NCBI RefSeq assembly: GCF_003362725.1
Contig: NZ_QKTV01000004.1
Location: 248,001 to 312,000 of the forward strand
Direction of reading: 5' to 3'
Source: Winogradskyella aurantiaca
GTDB lineage: Bacteria; Bacteroidota; Bacteroidia; Flavobacteriales; Flavobacteriaceae
Length of the DNA: 64,000 bases
This document shows, piece after piece, positions 17,689-28,300 of this stretch. Made by a program: the position numbers and the translations under genes. The notes beneath the pieces were generated by a model. The model ran no database searches, was not told the DNA's origin, and saw nothing but the letters and a program-made list of their open reading frames with translations. Positions within the stretch are counted from its first letter, which is position 1. Each line of letters opens with the position of its first letter.

Positions 17689-18969
17689 TTACTCCTGTAC
17701 GACCACTTTGGGTGGAACCAATACTTCTTTCATTAAACTGTCTAAATTACCGTTGTAGGTCTTACGGATCTTATTTCCATCTCTCGTTAATCCATCAAAC
17801 ACATTTTTATCCACAAGATCCCAAATTGGATATTTAGCTTCTGCTTCAATTGTGAATAAACCGAAATGGTTTTCTGAGCCTTTAGGATTATTTCCATCCT
17901 TCCACTTTTCATTAAATGCCTCAAAGTAAAAACAAGAAATACCTACTGAATTGGTCCATTCCCGCATATGTCTGTAATACAAGCCTTGCTTATATTCGTC
18001 TGTAGCTTTAGAACCCTTAGGTCCATAATACCCAGTTGATACACTTGCCCATCCTGTTTCACCAATGTGTATTGGCTTGTCAACCCCTAGGCTTTTCATA
18101 TAAGATCTTACACTGTCAACTTGTTTGACGGCAAAGTCTTTAGCTCTCAGCATAGCATTTTGGATTTGTTGGATAGAATCTAATTCCTCTTGTTCATCAG
18201 GAACAAACCAAAAGTCAGGATTATAGTGTGTATTATGGTACGGATATGTATGCATAGAGATGTAATCCACAGCCTTTATCAATGCTTCTAATTCTGGAGT
18301 ATGATATGAAGTATCACCACCACCCCAAGATGAAAAATCGTCGGAAGATGTAATCCACAAATCTTTTGGCAATTCACCTTTTAACTTCAAGTCCTGGAGG
18401 TGATTAACCCATTTAAGAATAACACCAGGCTGCACATAATAGCTGGTAGCCCATTTTACCATAGCTTCATTTCCAACAGCCAGCACCTTAACAATGTCGG
18501 GATATTTATTTACCAGGTTAACCGCCCTTTGAATTTCATTGGCATTATCCGGGCTTTCAACATTATGATCAGGTAACTTATCAGTCCAAGCATTTAAACA
18601 GTCTATCCAGGCACCAAGCATTACATACATTTCAAATCCGGGATCCTCTATTTTAATTTGCTTTATAGCCTCCAAAAGATTAGCCGCATGAGGAAGTTGA
18701 ACATTATAGGTCCTCAAGATTCGGATACCCATTGCATGGAGAATATGCATGTCTTGCTTAAGCTGCTCAATAGTTGGTTGACGCTCTCTAGTTCGTTCTC
18801 TATATCCTCCGTAAGAAATAGCTAGGTAATTGGAATCACCTAAAATATCAGCGGCAGTCTTTTCTAGTTTCATTTGCATTTTTTTTGGGGATTCATTCTG
18901 TTTTTTGCAGCCTACGGACATGACGAGTAGGAAACTAACAAGTATGAAATAGGCTCTACATTTCATCAT
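17689..18969 (-). CDS. GH17-family endo-beta-1,3-glucanase-like lipoprotein
   Basis: 426 residues with a lipoprotein signal (lipobox MSVGC, Cys 21). The barrel has LAVGNEAMV (acid/base E168) and IHIGETGWAS (nucleophile E304). It is about 120 residues longer than the other GH17 here and differs clearly from it, so it is not a recent copy. The Cys is followed by KKQ rather than acidic residues, which suggests periplasmic retention. Its start overlaps the stop of the phosphorylase gene by 4 bases, a coupled arrangement. Probably cuts beta-1,3-glucan oligosaccharides after uptake through SusC. Confidence 0.88.
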   Translation of the reverse strand: MMKCRAYFILVSFLLVMSVGCKKQNESPKKMQMKLEKTAADILGDSNYLAISYGGYRERTRERQPTIEQLKQDMHILHAMGIRILRTYNVQLPHAANLLEAIKQIKIEDPGFEMYVMLGAWIDCLNAWTDKLPDHNVESPDNANEIQRAVNLVNKYPDIVKVLAVGNEAMVKWATSYYVQPGVILKWVNHLQDLKLKGELPKDLWITSSDDFSSWGGGDTSYHTPELEALIKAVDYISMHTYPYHNTHYNPDFWFVPDEQEELDSIQQIQNAMLRAKDFAVKQVDSVRSYMKSLGVDKPIHIGETGWASVSTGYYGPKGSKATDEYKQGLYYRHMREWTNSVGISCFYFEAFNEKWKDGNNPKGSENHFGLFTIEAEAKYPIWDLVDKNVFDGLTRDGNKIRKTYNGNLDSLMKEVLVPPKVVVQE

Positions 18970-21900
18970 TTCAATTTTGTCTCATTAACATTTACTACCA
19001 GATGCGTAATTTCACCACCTCTGTTAAAAATCAAATCACTTAAGTCGTTAGAAAGTGTTTGACCATGAATAATTGTGGTTTCATGATCTTTGGTCACAAT
19101 ATGGATCTGATCTGCATCACTTAGCTTGTACATTACTGGAATCTGACAATATGTAAAAGCCATCATCCCAGAACTCAATTGCAATTGCTTCTCTGAGCCA
19201 TTAACATCGATATAATTAAACGTTTTATCTTCTTGTATAAATTCATTTCGTCTCAGCAGGCACGGATTAAAGCTAATCTGGCCCTTAGAAACAAAAACAC
19301 CTAATTCTCCAATCCTTGAAAGGATATCCTCCTTAACTTGACCTGTCATGCCCGGTTGCTGAGCTCCTTTCGTAAAAGGTGTATGAGAATACGGGTCTGT
19401 AGGAAATGCACCATAAAGTGAGGCTGGTTTATGCACTCCTATGCCTTCATTGATTTCATAATAATGCTCCAATAATTTACCAACAACAACCTCTGAAGCC
19501 TCTTCTCTTATGGCTCTTAAACAACATTCTTGCACAGCTAGCAATAATTTGGACACCATGTGCCAGTAGATAGAGCCGAGTCCTTCATATCCATAAAAAG
19601 TTCCTGATCTTCCAGTAAATGCTTTGTGGTTAAATACTTTTTCAAAAATGCTGAGAATCAAATCTCTTTCTTTTACCGCCAATGGCTGGTAATCACTACC
19701 AGCTAGGGCATCAATGGCTATTTCAAGGTCTTTAGCGTTATTAAAATTTCCATTAAAATGGAAACCGCCAAAAACATCCTTTTTTATAATACTATGATTA
19801 TTATCTGATAATAAGGATTGTAATAATTGAGATGATAACACATCAGATTCTTCTACAGAATTACGCTCTAGGAACCCGGGTAACTGCTTGTTTGGGTAGA
19901 GCAAATAGCTATATTGATCTGGTCTGAAAAGAGCGCTTGCCTTTAAAGCATCTAACGCATCAAGTGCTTGCTGAGATGATAAATATCCTGAGCTCAAAAC
20001 GGCAACTTGTCCTTCGAGCATTTCTTCCAAATAATCAATTTCTACAGCAGTGTTATCTTTAGACGACATGAGGTTGTAGGCATGATACATGCCGTCCTCT
20101 CGTCTATTGGCCTCAATAGATTGGTTCAAATACTCCAATAATACCCCACTAAAGTTTCTAAGATCTTTTAATTCTATGGCCTCCTTAGAACCTGAAAAAT
20201 GGTTCTTATAGACGTCCATTCTATAGTTAGATGCACTCTCACCAAGACCCTTTAACACTAACATACGGTCTTCATCTGTGATGGTTCTATTCAAAACATC
20301 CTGATGACTGACTAAGGTTTGATGAATTTCTGAATAGAATTGTTTTAATTCTGTACTTATCATAACTGATGTTACTTCAACATCTGCTAATAAGTCCTTC
20401 ATGTATGCCATAAAGCGTCTCAAATAACAAAGGGTAACCATAGAGACCCCATTACCGACTAAAGCATTATTGGCATCATTCCATTCTGGGCGCTGGGTAT
20501 TCATCCATATACCTCCTTCTAAAATTAAGTTGGAGGTTTTAGCCAGAACCGTTGCTAGTATCTTTTCTATAAAGTTGACTCTATGAATATCTTTGGATTG
20601 ATTAACAAGAAGTGCACCATCAGCCCCAATACTATCTCTGTTGCTACGAATCTCTAAATCCAATTTATAGTCAAACTCAATAGTATCTTTTGGATTTTTA
20701 AGCAGATCTTCAAAAGACTTTATCTTATAAGGAACATTGGCATAAACAAAGATATCTTGACTAAAATAGCTGGTAAGTTTGTCCTTATGTCGGTCCTTAA
20801 TTATCTCCAAAAACTTCAACAAGTATATAATTTGATGATCACCCCAATAACCAATGTATGACCATGGATCATGCTCCTCAATAATCTCCCAGTCAAAACC
20901 ATCTTTCGTCACCCGGTAAGGATTGTATCCATCAAATGTTGTAGCATTTAAAAACTTGTGAATCATGCCCTCAACAAATTGAGGAAACGAATGCGCCAAA
21001 GCTTCCCAGTTTTGAAAAATATCACGCCAATTACCCTCATAATCCAAAACCTTAGACCCATCTATTTCATCCTTAGTATTTATAGAAAACTTATTCCATG
21101 GACGTGATGGATCTCCGTGGCGTCTACTAAATTTTAAAGGAAGGTATTCGAAGCATAATCTCTTAAAATCAGGATCGATAATAGCCTTTGTTTTTGATAA
21201 CAATTCCTGAAGTGTGAAGGTAATTGGGAGGTCAGATAAAAACGCTTTCTGATTTTCAAAAACCGTTTTGTTTGCTTTAGCGATATATCTTTTAAAGTCC
21301 CAGGATTCTATATAATAGTTAAAATCAAAAATACCCCCTCTCATTATATTGAAAAGTGTATTCGCATAGTGTCTGGTATCTCTCAATCTGTCTGCAGAGT
21401 ATTGTATTCCATCAGATGACGCTACTAGCTGTTTTAGACGCTCAGTACCTTGTTCGATCTCGTTTTTTATTTGATCCTCAATGGCATCATTGGACTTTAA
21501 AACTTGAATTAAACTGGCAATTGCCGACTGGTCCTTGTTAACATCGGCTCCAATCATCCAACTTTTAACCTGTTTATTAGATAAATTGAACGAAGACTGT
21601 ACTAAAAAAGCTCCTTTTTCTGCTTTTACATCGACTTCCAAATTAACTTCACCACTATGCCTAAATTGATCTACCTGAAGTGATGATAGCAAATAAGTAG
21701 GATTTGGCATCCCTCGATGCCATGCCACATTAGCCTTCAATGCCTCACTAGGTTCAGCCTTATCGACGATAATAGAACTTAGGGCAAATACCCCTAGTCC
21801 AACTGAAGGTACTAACTCACTGCGCTTATAGGCATCTACAAGATTGCTTCTTTGTACCTGAAGATTTTCTGAAACCCCATAAGGCATAATATTCTGAATT

Positions 21901-22442
21901 CCGTCAAGGATGCTTATGTCTTTGGAGATATCATCCAGATTGTTCAATTCCGCTTTTCGAATAAACCCAAAGGTTTCACTAGAATTCCACTCATAAACAA
22001 ATGCTAATCCAAGCGTTTGATTAACCTCTTCGAATCGAACTTTATTTCCAAAAACATTCTTATAAAGGTTTCTGGTGATGTCAAAGTTATTTTCGGTCCG
22101 TACTGAAAAGGGTTCCCATATCATTGTGGAATCATGATGACTTGTTCTTATCAGTGTCTTACTACCAGTGGTTTCAACAGCTTCTAAAATCTTGTCGTCA
22201 GTGTAGTATGGAAAGAAGGAATAATCACTGTTTTTACGACCAGCGGATAATGCCCCATTACTTCCTATAAACATCCAATGATTAGAATCACTTACGATAC
22301 TCATCAAGAATGTTCTCATTTCATCGACATGAGTAATTTTAAAAAAATCCTCACCGTTAATTTTAACTTTGGATAATTGACTCTCCATAGTAACATCTGT
22401 TATTGTTTCCTTGACATTGGTCAAAAGAATATCATTCATCAT
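18966..22442 (-). CDS. GH149-like beta-1,3-oligoglucan phosphorylase (clan GH-Q)
   Basis: A very large protein (1158 residues from this start) with no signal peptide, so cytoplasmic. An N-terminal beta-sandwich-like part is followed by an alpha/alpha-barrel region. RPEWNDANN (D about 656) matches the acid-bearing WND motif of inverting phosphorylases (GH94 and relatives), and EGNWRDIFQNWEA and RSGTFYGYEGLGS look like substrate and phosphate-site segments. Size and context fit GH149; GH161 is the main alternative, while GH94 is too short. The product would be glucose-1-phosphate from beta-1,3-glucan oligosaccharides. I chose the ATG at 22442 (or 22439): the longer frame needs a TTG inside a hairpin. 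Overlaps the GH17 gene by 4 bases. Confidence 0.75.
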   Translation of the reverse strand: MMNDILLTNVKETITDVTMESQLSKVKINGEDFFKITHVDEMRTFLMSIVSDSNHWMFIGSNGALSAGRKNSDYSFFPYYTDDKILEAVETTGSKTLIRTSHHDSTMIWEPFSVRTENNFDITRNLYKNVFGNKVRFEEVNQTLGLAFVYEWNSSETFGFIRKAELNNLDDISKDISILDGIQNIMPYGVSENLQVQRSNLVDAYKRSELVPSVGLGVFALSSIIVDKAEPSEALKANVAWHRGMPNPTYLLSSLQVDQFRHSGEVNLEVDVKAEKGAFLVQSSFNLSNKQVKSWMIGADVNKDQSAIASLIQVLKSNDAIEDQIKNEIEQGTERLKQLVASSDGIQYSADRLRDTRHYANTLFNIMRGGIFDFNYYIESWDFKRYIAKANKTVFENQKAFLSDLPITFTLQELLSKTKAIIDPDFKRLCFEYLPLKFSRRHGDPSRPWNKFSINTKDEIDGSKVLDYEGNWRDIFQNWEALAHSFPQFVEGMIHKFLNATTFDGYNPYRVTKDGFDWEIIEEHDPWSYIGYWGDHQIIYLLKFLEIIKDRHKDKLTSYFSQDIFVYANVPYKIKSFEDLLKNPKDTIEFDYKLDLEIRSNRDSIGADGALLVNQSKDIHRVNFIEKILATVLAKTSNLILEGGIWMNTQRPEWNDANNALVGNGVSMVTLCYLRRFMAYMKDLLADVEVTSVMISTELKQFYSEIHQTLVSHQDVLNRTITDEDRMLVLKGLGESASNYRMDVYKNHFSGSKEAIELKDLRNFSGVLLEYLNQSIEANRREDGMYHAYNLMSSKDNTAVEIDYLEEMLEGQVAVLSSGYLSSQQALDALDALKASALFRPDQYSYLLYPNKQLPGFLERNSVEESDVLSSQLLQSLLSDNNHSIIKKDVFGGFHFNGNFNNAKDLEIAIDALAGSDYQPLAVKERDLILSIFEKVFNHKAFTGRSGTFYGYEGLGSIYWHMVSKLLLAVQECCLRAIREEASEVVVGKLLEHYYEINEGIGVHKPASLYGAFPTDPYSHTPFTKGAQQPGMTGQVKEDILSRIGELGVFVSKGQISFNPCLLRRNEFIQEDKTFNYIDVNGSEKQLQLSSGMMAFTYCQIPVMYKLSDADQIHIVTKDHETTIIHGQTLSNDLSDLIFNRGGEITHLVVNVNETKLK

Positions 22443-22465
22443 TTTTAAAAAACTCAGTTTGGGAA

Positions 22466-22504
22466 AAAGGCCTATCAAGATCGAGAAGGACCCGTCCTGA
22501 TAGG
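22466..22504 (-). terminator. Hairpin with short T-run between GH16 and phosphorylase genes
   Basis: A 7-bp stem (22471-22477 with 22498-22504) encloses a loop containing a small GGAC/GTCC hairpin. On the minus strand it is followed by CCTTTTT. It is a weak terminator or an RNA processing or stabilising site inside the operon and could lower expression of the downstream genes relative to GH16. Confidence 0.4.
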
Positions 22505-22526
22505 TTTAGTAGGTATTTACACTATT

Positions 22527-23390
22527 TTAGTTATAGACGCGTACGTAATCTACTTCCATTGTTTGAGGAAAAACCGTGTCAGCTCCAACTGACCCAACAA
22601 ACGTACCTCCAACGGCTACATTTAGGATGATATAGAATTCATCATCAAATACCCACTCACCATCTACATCCTCAGGAGTTATTTGATTATAAAGAACATC
22701 ATCTATATAATAGTTGATAAAGTTTGGCCCCCATTCTACACCGAATACATGGAATCCAGTATCAAGCCTATCATCGACTAGATCATAAGATTTGGTCACC
22801 GCATTTCCTCCAGAATACCCTGGCCCATGAACACTTCCATGGGTAATCGTTGGTTCCTGCCCCCGCATTTCCATAACATCTATTTCTCCAATCTGTGGCC
22901 AAATCTCGGTTCCGCCTTGATCATCACCTAACATCCAGAACGCTGGCCATAAGCCTTGACCCCATGGTAATTTAATTCGTGCCTCAAATCTTCCGTACTG
23001 ACGTTGAAATTTATTCTTAGTTTGAATTCTCGCAGAGGTATATGGTGAGCCCTCAAATTGCTCACGTCTAGCGATAATTTTTAGCACACCATCTTCTACG
23101 ATGACATTCTCCGGTCTATCTGTATAGTATTGTTGTTCATTGTTACCCCAACCCGGGATACCTTCTGCAGCTCCATTTCCTATATCAAAATTCCACAACT
23201 CTGAATCCGGGGAACCATTAGCCCCAAAACCTTCATCTAAAACAAGATTTGTATAATGGTTAATTACTTGTTGGTTCTCGTCTGTATTACATCCAACGGT
23301 CAAAAAGACCAATCCAATAGCCGCAATCAAGGCCATATTGAATTTCTTCATTTTCATAAATTTCATTTTTCTTTTCATTGCTTTAATCAT
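22527..23390 (-). CDS. GH16-family laminarinase (endo-beta-1,3-glucanase) lipoprotein
   Basis: A 287-residue GH16 enzyme. GEIDVMEMRG contains nucleophile E169, D171 and acid/base E174; WPAFWMLGDD and the closing MEVDYVRVYN are also typical of laminarinases. The lipobox is LTVGC (Cys 34) followed by NTDEN; acidic residues at this place often mark surface export in flavobacteria, so it probably cuts laminarin at the surface. Several Met codons lie in the N-terminus: the ATG at 23390 overlaps the previous gene by 8 bases, while MKKFNMALIAAIG (23351) gives a more normal signal peptide. No extra binding module is attached; the locus supplies these as separate proteins. Confidence 0.93.
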   Translation of the reverse strand: MIKAMKRKMKFMKMKKFNMALIAAIGLVFLTVGCNTDENQQVINHYTNLVLDEGFGANGSPDSELWNFDIGNGAAEGIPGWGNNEQQYYTDRPENVIVEDGVLKIIARREQFEGSPYTSARIQTKNKFQRQYGRFEARIKLPWGQGLWPAFWMLGDDQGGTEIWPQIGEIDVMEMRGQEPTITHGSVHGPGYSGGNAVTKSYDLVDDRLDTGFHVFGVEWGPNFINYYIDDVLYNQITPEDVDGEWVFDDEFYIILNVAVGGTFVGSVGADTVFPQTMEVDYVRVYN

Positions 23391-25317
23391 TTAAGACTTG
23401 TATATCATCAAAATAATAAGTGCTTCCATCCCCGGCTACCCCATCTATGAACTCGAAGAAGGTGATAAATCGTTGATAATCCAATTCAGGATTATATACT
23501 GGACCGAAATCAAACTCCAATTCCACCCATTCATTAGCCACCGGAACATTAGCGTCAACGAAGACCTGATTGCCTCCACCAGCAGTTTCTAATGCGAACC
23601 TAACAGGAATATTTGCCTTGGGGGACCATACTTTTACTCTTAATTTCTGTGAACTGCTAAAGTCAATTGGCGCATCTAGATCCAAGAAGGTACCAGCAAA
23701 GAACTGCGCCCCATTGGTTTTAGTTGTCCTCATTATTGTGGCCGTTGGATTAAGACCTGACTGATCAGGATTCGCTTCAATAGCCGATTCGGCACCTTCG
23801 AATGCTACAAAATTATAGGTCACATTTGTAGACTCAAATCCTAGAGGAAGCTCTGCTTGTGTGGCGGCTGAATCATCAACATTTGGTGTTGGGTCCAATA
23901 CTTCCTGATAATAATAGATATTATCTGTATATATGTTTGTAATAGTAGCATCAGAAATAAAGAAAAATAAACCAACCGCATCCCTTTCTGTCAATCCGCT
24001 AAAATTGCCAAGTGGAATATCAAACCCTTTCCATTCATTAGTTGCTAATTCAGAAGCAGTAATAGTGTAATCCCCTGATAACTCATCATCGGTACCAACA
24101 TCATTAAGTATTTGTAATCTAATAAAATCACTTGGCTCAATTTCCTCCTGAACATTGATATCAACATGAACATGAGTCATTTGATTCGTATTTATTGGAG
24201 CAACATTTAAGAATGTTCCAATACCAACGAAGTTCAGCTCGGTATAATTAATGACTTGTTCTCCATTGATTGTCAGTGGAGGCGCCCCACCTTGAGTAGT
24301 CTGAAATGGGGCAAAGAACCCATTGTAATAGTCTACAGGTACATTAGTATAGGCATCACTAAAAACTGAAATAACATTATCCGGATTCCGATCTGGCGCT
24401 GGAGCATGAACAAATTCACCCAGCGATTCCAAAGTTAGGGAACCCTCTGCTTCAAGCCCATTGATCGTTGCCGTTATAACTGTTGTACCAGTTCCTGAAA
24501 TACTTATAGTTCCGTTAGAATCAACATTAGCCACTGAAGTATTTGAAGATGAAAATTCATAATAAGCAGGGAACGGAAAAACAGTAATATCCTGACCATT
24601 CGCCAGATTAAATGTTTCCTCCAAACCATCGACCTGTCTGCTCGAGCCAATAAATGTTTGTTCAATCAAATCCTGACCTCTAAATATTTTTGGTCTAGGT
24701 TGTGCAATTGTACCCAATTTCTCAAACTGAATGTCATCAAACCAGATGGTATATCCTGCCCCACCATTGTCTCGCGTTCCACCTGAGTACCAAAACATAC
24801 CTCTCTCTTGTGTTAGCTTGGATGCGTCCGGTAAAGGGATTGTATATTTAGTCCATTGTGTACTAACAGATAATGGACCTGCATTCACTTGATAGGTGTT
24901 AGAATTAAAATCCTGACCAAAACCAACCTCATCAAAAATAACTCCTCGAGAAGCCCTAGCATAAAAGGTCAGTGCGTCAAACCCACTCAAATCTCGACCA
25001 GCACCATCTATTCTTAAAATAGCCCCAGCATAGGTCCCTGAGGCATTATCTGGATTTGGCACATCAACTCGATATGATGCAGAACTCTCAAAGCCTTCAC
25101 TTTGATCTCTTGAAAAGGCTTCAAAATAGGAATCAGCAAATGGAAGGTAAAAGTCTTCACCCATACCAACAAAATTATCTATAAACACACGTCCCTCTCT
25201 AGAAAAACTAGCAGGTACGGCTTGATCTGAAATTTCACGCTCACAAGACAATAACATTAACAATGCCATTGCTAAAAAACCAACTTTAAGTCCTGATATC
25301 TTTACTATTTCTTTCAT
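23383..25317 (-). CDS. Multidomain surface glycan-binding lipoprotein
   Basis: 644 residues, lipobox MLLSC (Cys about 25) followed by EREISD, suggesting surface exposure. I see four parts: a CBM-like beta-sandwich (about 40-205) ending IWFDDIQFEK; a bacterial Ig-like (BIG2-type) domain around TSVANVDSNGTISISGTG; a module starting RNPDNVISVFSDAYTN and ending YTDNIYYYQE; and a last jelly-roll module ending TYYFDDIQVLND. No catalytic motif is visible. The third module resembles ones in the proteins at 8524 and 29702. The gene lies between the barrel-fused hydrolase (11 bases) and GH16 (8-base overlap). Best read as a SusE/F-like glucan-binding protein. Confidence 0.8.
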   Translation of the reverse strand: MKEIVKISGLKVGFLAMALLMLLSCEREISDQAVPASFSREGRVFIDNFVGMGEDFYLPFADSYFEAFSRDQSEGFESSASYRVDVPNPDNASGTYAGAILRIDGAGRDLSGFDALTFYARASRGVIFDEVGFGQDFNSNTYQVNAGPLSVSTQWTKYTIPLPDASKLTQERGMFWYSGGTRDNGGAGYTIWFDDIQFEKLGTIAQPRPKIFRGQDLIEQTFIGSSRQVDGLEETFNLANGQDITVFPFPAYYEFSSSNTSVANVDSNGTISISGTGTTVITATINGLEAEGSLTLESLGEFVHAPAPDRNPDNVISVFSDAYTNVPVDYYNGFFAPFQTTQGGAPPLTINGEQVINYTELNFVGIGTFLNVAPINTNQMTHVHVDINVQEEIEPSDFIRLQILNDVGTDDELSGDYTITASELATNEWKGFDIPLGNFSGLTERDAVGLFFFISDATITNIYTDNIYYYQEVLDPTPNVDDSAATQAELPLGFESTNVTYNFVAFEGAESAIEANPDQSGLNPTATIMRTTKTNGAQFFAGTFLDLDAPIDFSSSQKLRVKVWSPKANIPVRFALETAGGGNQVFVDANVPVANEWVELEFDFGPVYNPELDYQRFITFFEFIDGVAGDGSTYYFDDIQVLND

Positions 25318-25328
25318 TGCTAATTTTT

Positions 25329-28300
25329 TTATCGTCCAATATTTATGTGAATGTAGGTTCTAATTTCCCACTCCGAACCATTTGGAAATCCAACCGGGCT
25401 AAGTGGTGGTACTGGAGGAAATGTATCTGGTGGTACTGCCGTTGGTAAGTATCTATTAGAAAATTCATCCAATGATCTCCATGTCCCTCTAAGTCCAATA
25501 GTGGTACTTGGCAAAATAAACCAGTCTGGCTTCCCAATTGAAGTGGACAAATCTAACATAAGTTGCAGGGGAAATGTTAAGTTGAAATCTCTATGGTAAT
25601 CGTAAGGTCCCCAATCGTTGACTTTAACATGGGCATTTAAACGCATTTGTTTGTAGAGCGATTCTACATTAAATCCAAATCGGTTAATAGTTCTTGGGCT
25701 ATCACCGTTGGCCTGTCCATTACCAAAATATAAGTTTCCAATAATTCCTAGGTCTGGGCTTAGTTTAGATACCATCCTAGAATGTACTTCCCACAAATCT
25801 TGAGCTGGAGTTGAATTAGCAAAAGCAAAAATGGTACGATCGGCAAGGAAACCGATATGTGCATCCATTGTGGTAGGTAAATGTCTGTAAACGAAACCAA
25901 GATTCATTGCGAATTTTGCATCCTCAGAACGACTGTTATCCCATTGATACATCCATGTCCCAGGGGTTGGATCAAATGTCAAAAGCAATTCAGCTGCCGT
26001 TGTTTCGCGATTACCTCTCACAGAAAAGGGATCATCCAAAATATTACGCAATCTTCCCGGTGGGTTAATCCCCTGAGGCATAGCAGCTACTAAGGGCTTT
26101 TGATACATGAAATTTGGAGCTATTTGAAAATTATCAAAAGAATAGGTAAAACCAGTTAAAACGTGTGTTTGGTTACCACTACCTGTATCTTTTAGCTTCC
26201 ATCCTGTATAAGTTAAAGTTGCATCGGCCCCTCCATTGGCAACTAATCCATAAATACCACCTTGTGCATACCAATTGAATTTTCCACCTTCATAGGTTAT
26301 TTTGGCTTTACCTCCCCAATTGTCCTTCGACTGGATACGGTCTTCAACCACATTGCCGCTAGCATCAACATCCTGATAGCTAATTCCATTAACTGGGCTA
26401 CCAGACCAAATCCCACCAAGGGTTATTCCTACCTTGCCAAATTCTCTATTAACTGCCACAGTTGCCCGTTCTTGAGGCCAGGGTGGAATAATACCAGAAC
26501 GTGTTTGATTTGGATCTAACAATCGTCTTCCATTTTCATCAAGACGAACTCTTGTATCTACGTCTCTATTGTAGATAGCAGCAATATCAAATTTCCCATG
26601 TTTCTTATGGTACTTTAAAAACCAGGTTGGATTGGCACCCCACCATAATTGCGGACCATAGGCAAATTTAAAGCCATCTAATGCCCGTTTTCCGGTTAAC
26701 TCTGCTCCATTAATTTCACCCCCATAAATATCGAGATTTGGACCATAATTAGCCTCTGGATACAAACCAAAAAAGTCTCCTTCATATCCCCAGTGATAGT
26801 GACCCGTTCTGTAGAAGTATTTAAGATTAAAGTCTTTAGCATCCCACTCGAGGTCTGCTTGATAAATATTAACATTATTAACATCCTGGAGGGTCACTTC
26901 TCCTTGATCGGTCTCAATGGTAACAATACGTGCTCTATTTTCGTAAAATATCTCATCAATGGGATTTTGAGCCACATTATTGATGAAGTTAACCACCATA
27001 TTGGCCCGTAGATTTTCAGCAGGGTTTGCTTCAACCCCAACAAAAAAGGACTGCATATGATCAAATCCTAATTGATTTGGAAATACATCTCTATTAGGAT
27101 CAGGGTTATCTGGCGTTGTGATAAGCGAACCACCAGTATTAAATGTAGTAAGCTTAGCCGTAAACTGACTAAGCCTAATTAATTTTGAGTCGTTGCCTTC
27201 TAACGCGGCCTTATCGCCGCGTGCCTTCAAAACCGCGTCCATGAGATTAATATTCTTAAAATAATTCTCAATGAACTCATTGGTCACTCCATCTTCATAA
27301 GGATTTAATTTATGTGCTTCCTGCAAAGCATAATATGCCGCTCTGGGAAAAAGTTCATAAAGACCTCTGGAATTCGTTGGCCCTTTGGCACAAACCCCAA
27401 ACCACTCTTCATTCATATTGTTTTCGCCTGGTACTAAATCTATTGGATAACCACCATTGGCCCATGACGCATTATTATCATGTCTATCTGCATTTTCGCG
27501 GTCATCAAATCCAAATTTCCACCAGCCGTCGCTAAATTGAAAGGTAAAACCACCTATGGAATTTCCTGCTTTTCCTAATCCAGCAGCATTCTGGTATATT
27601 TCCTTCCAATTTCCCACCATGTAGTAGGCCTGTGCTTTTTGATCTTCTTTGTTCTCTTTTGCATTGTAAGCATCAGCCCCAAACTCAGTAAACATAAGTG
27701 GCATATCCAATTTTTCTTTTACCACATCAAACATGTCACCAAATGAGACCCCACGGTAAGTATTAGTTCCATAAATATCGACGTCTGGACACTCCTCAGC
27801 TATAATATCTATAAAAAGAACATCCCCGTTACATATAGCTACGGGATGTGAGTTGTCAATTGCCTTCATGGCCACTGCTGCCTCATTCATTAATTTGTAC
27901 ATAGGGCGACCACGTTTCTCACCTATAAAAGCTTTTTCCTCTTCATCATCAGGAAAATCTTCGGTTTCGGCACCCTGCCAGAATAAACCGTAGTTATTCT
28001 CATTTCCTAAAAGGTACATCAATAATCCAGGTGTATCTTTATAGGCTAAGGCCAACTCCTTCATGTCGTTCATTAACAAATCCATTGTTTTCTGATCGTC
28101 GTAAATAGTCACAGGAGTCCAAACACCATCAATAGTAAGGCCGTATCTACCAAACGAATGATTTAACATGGTGTATATGCCGTATTCCTCATAAATGTAT
28201 TTGATCCATCTTGCTGGTACTCCAGTGTATTGGCGAACTACATTAACTCCCATATTTTTTAATAAGGACATTTCTGTATCCAGACCTGCTTTAATAACAT

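Noticed and set aside
18966-22442. Assignment of the large cytoplasmic enzyme to GH94
   Set aside because: The WND motif fits the clan, but GH94 cellobiose- and laminaribiose-type enzymes are clearly shorter, and the sequence around the motif differs; GH149 (or GH161) fits better.
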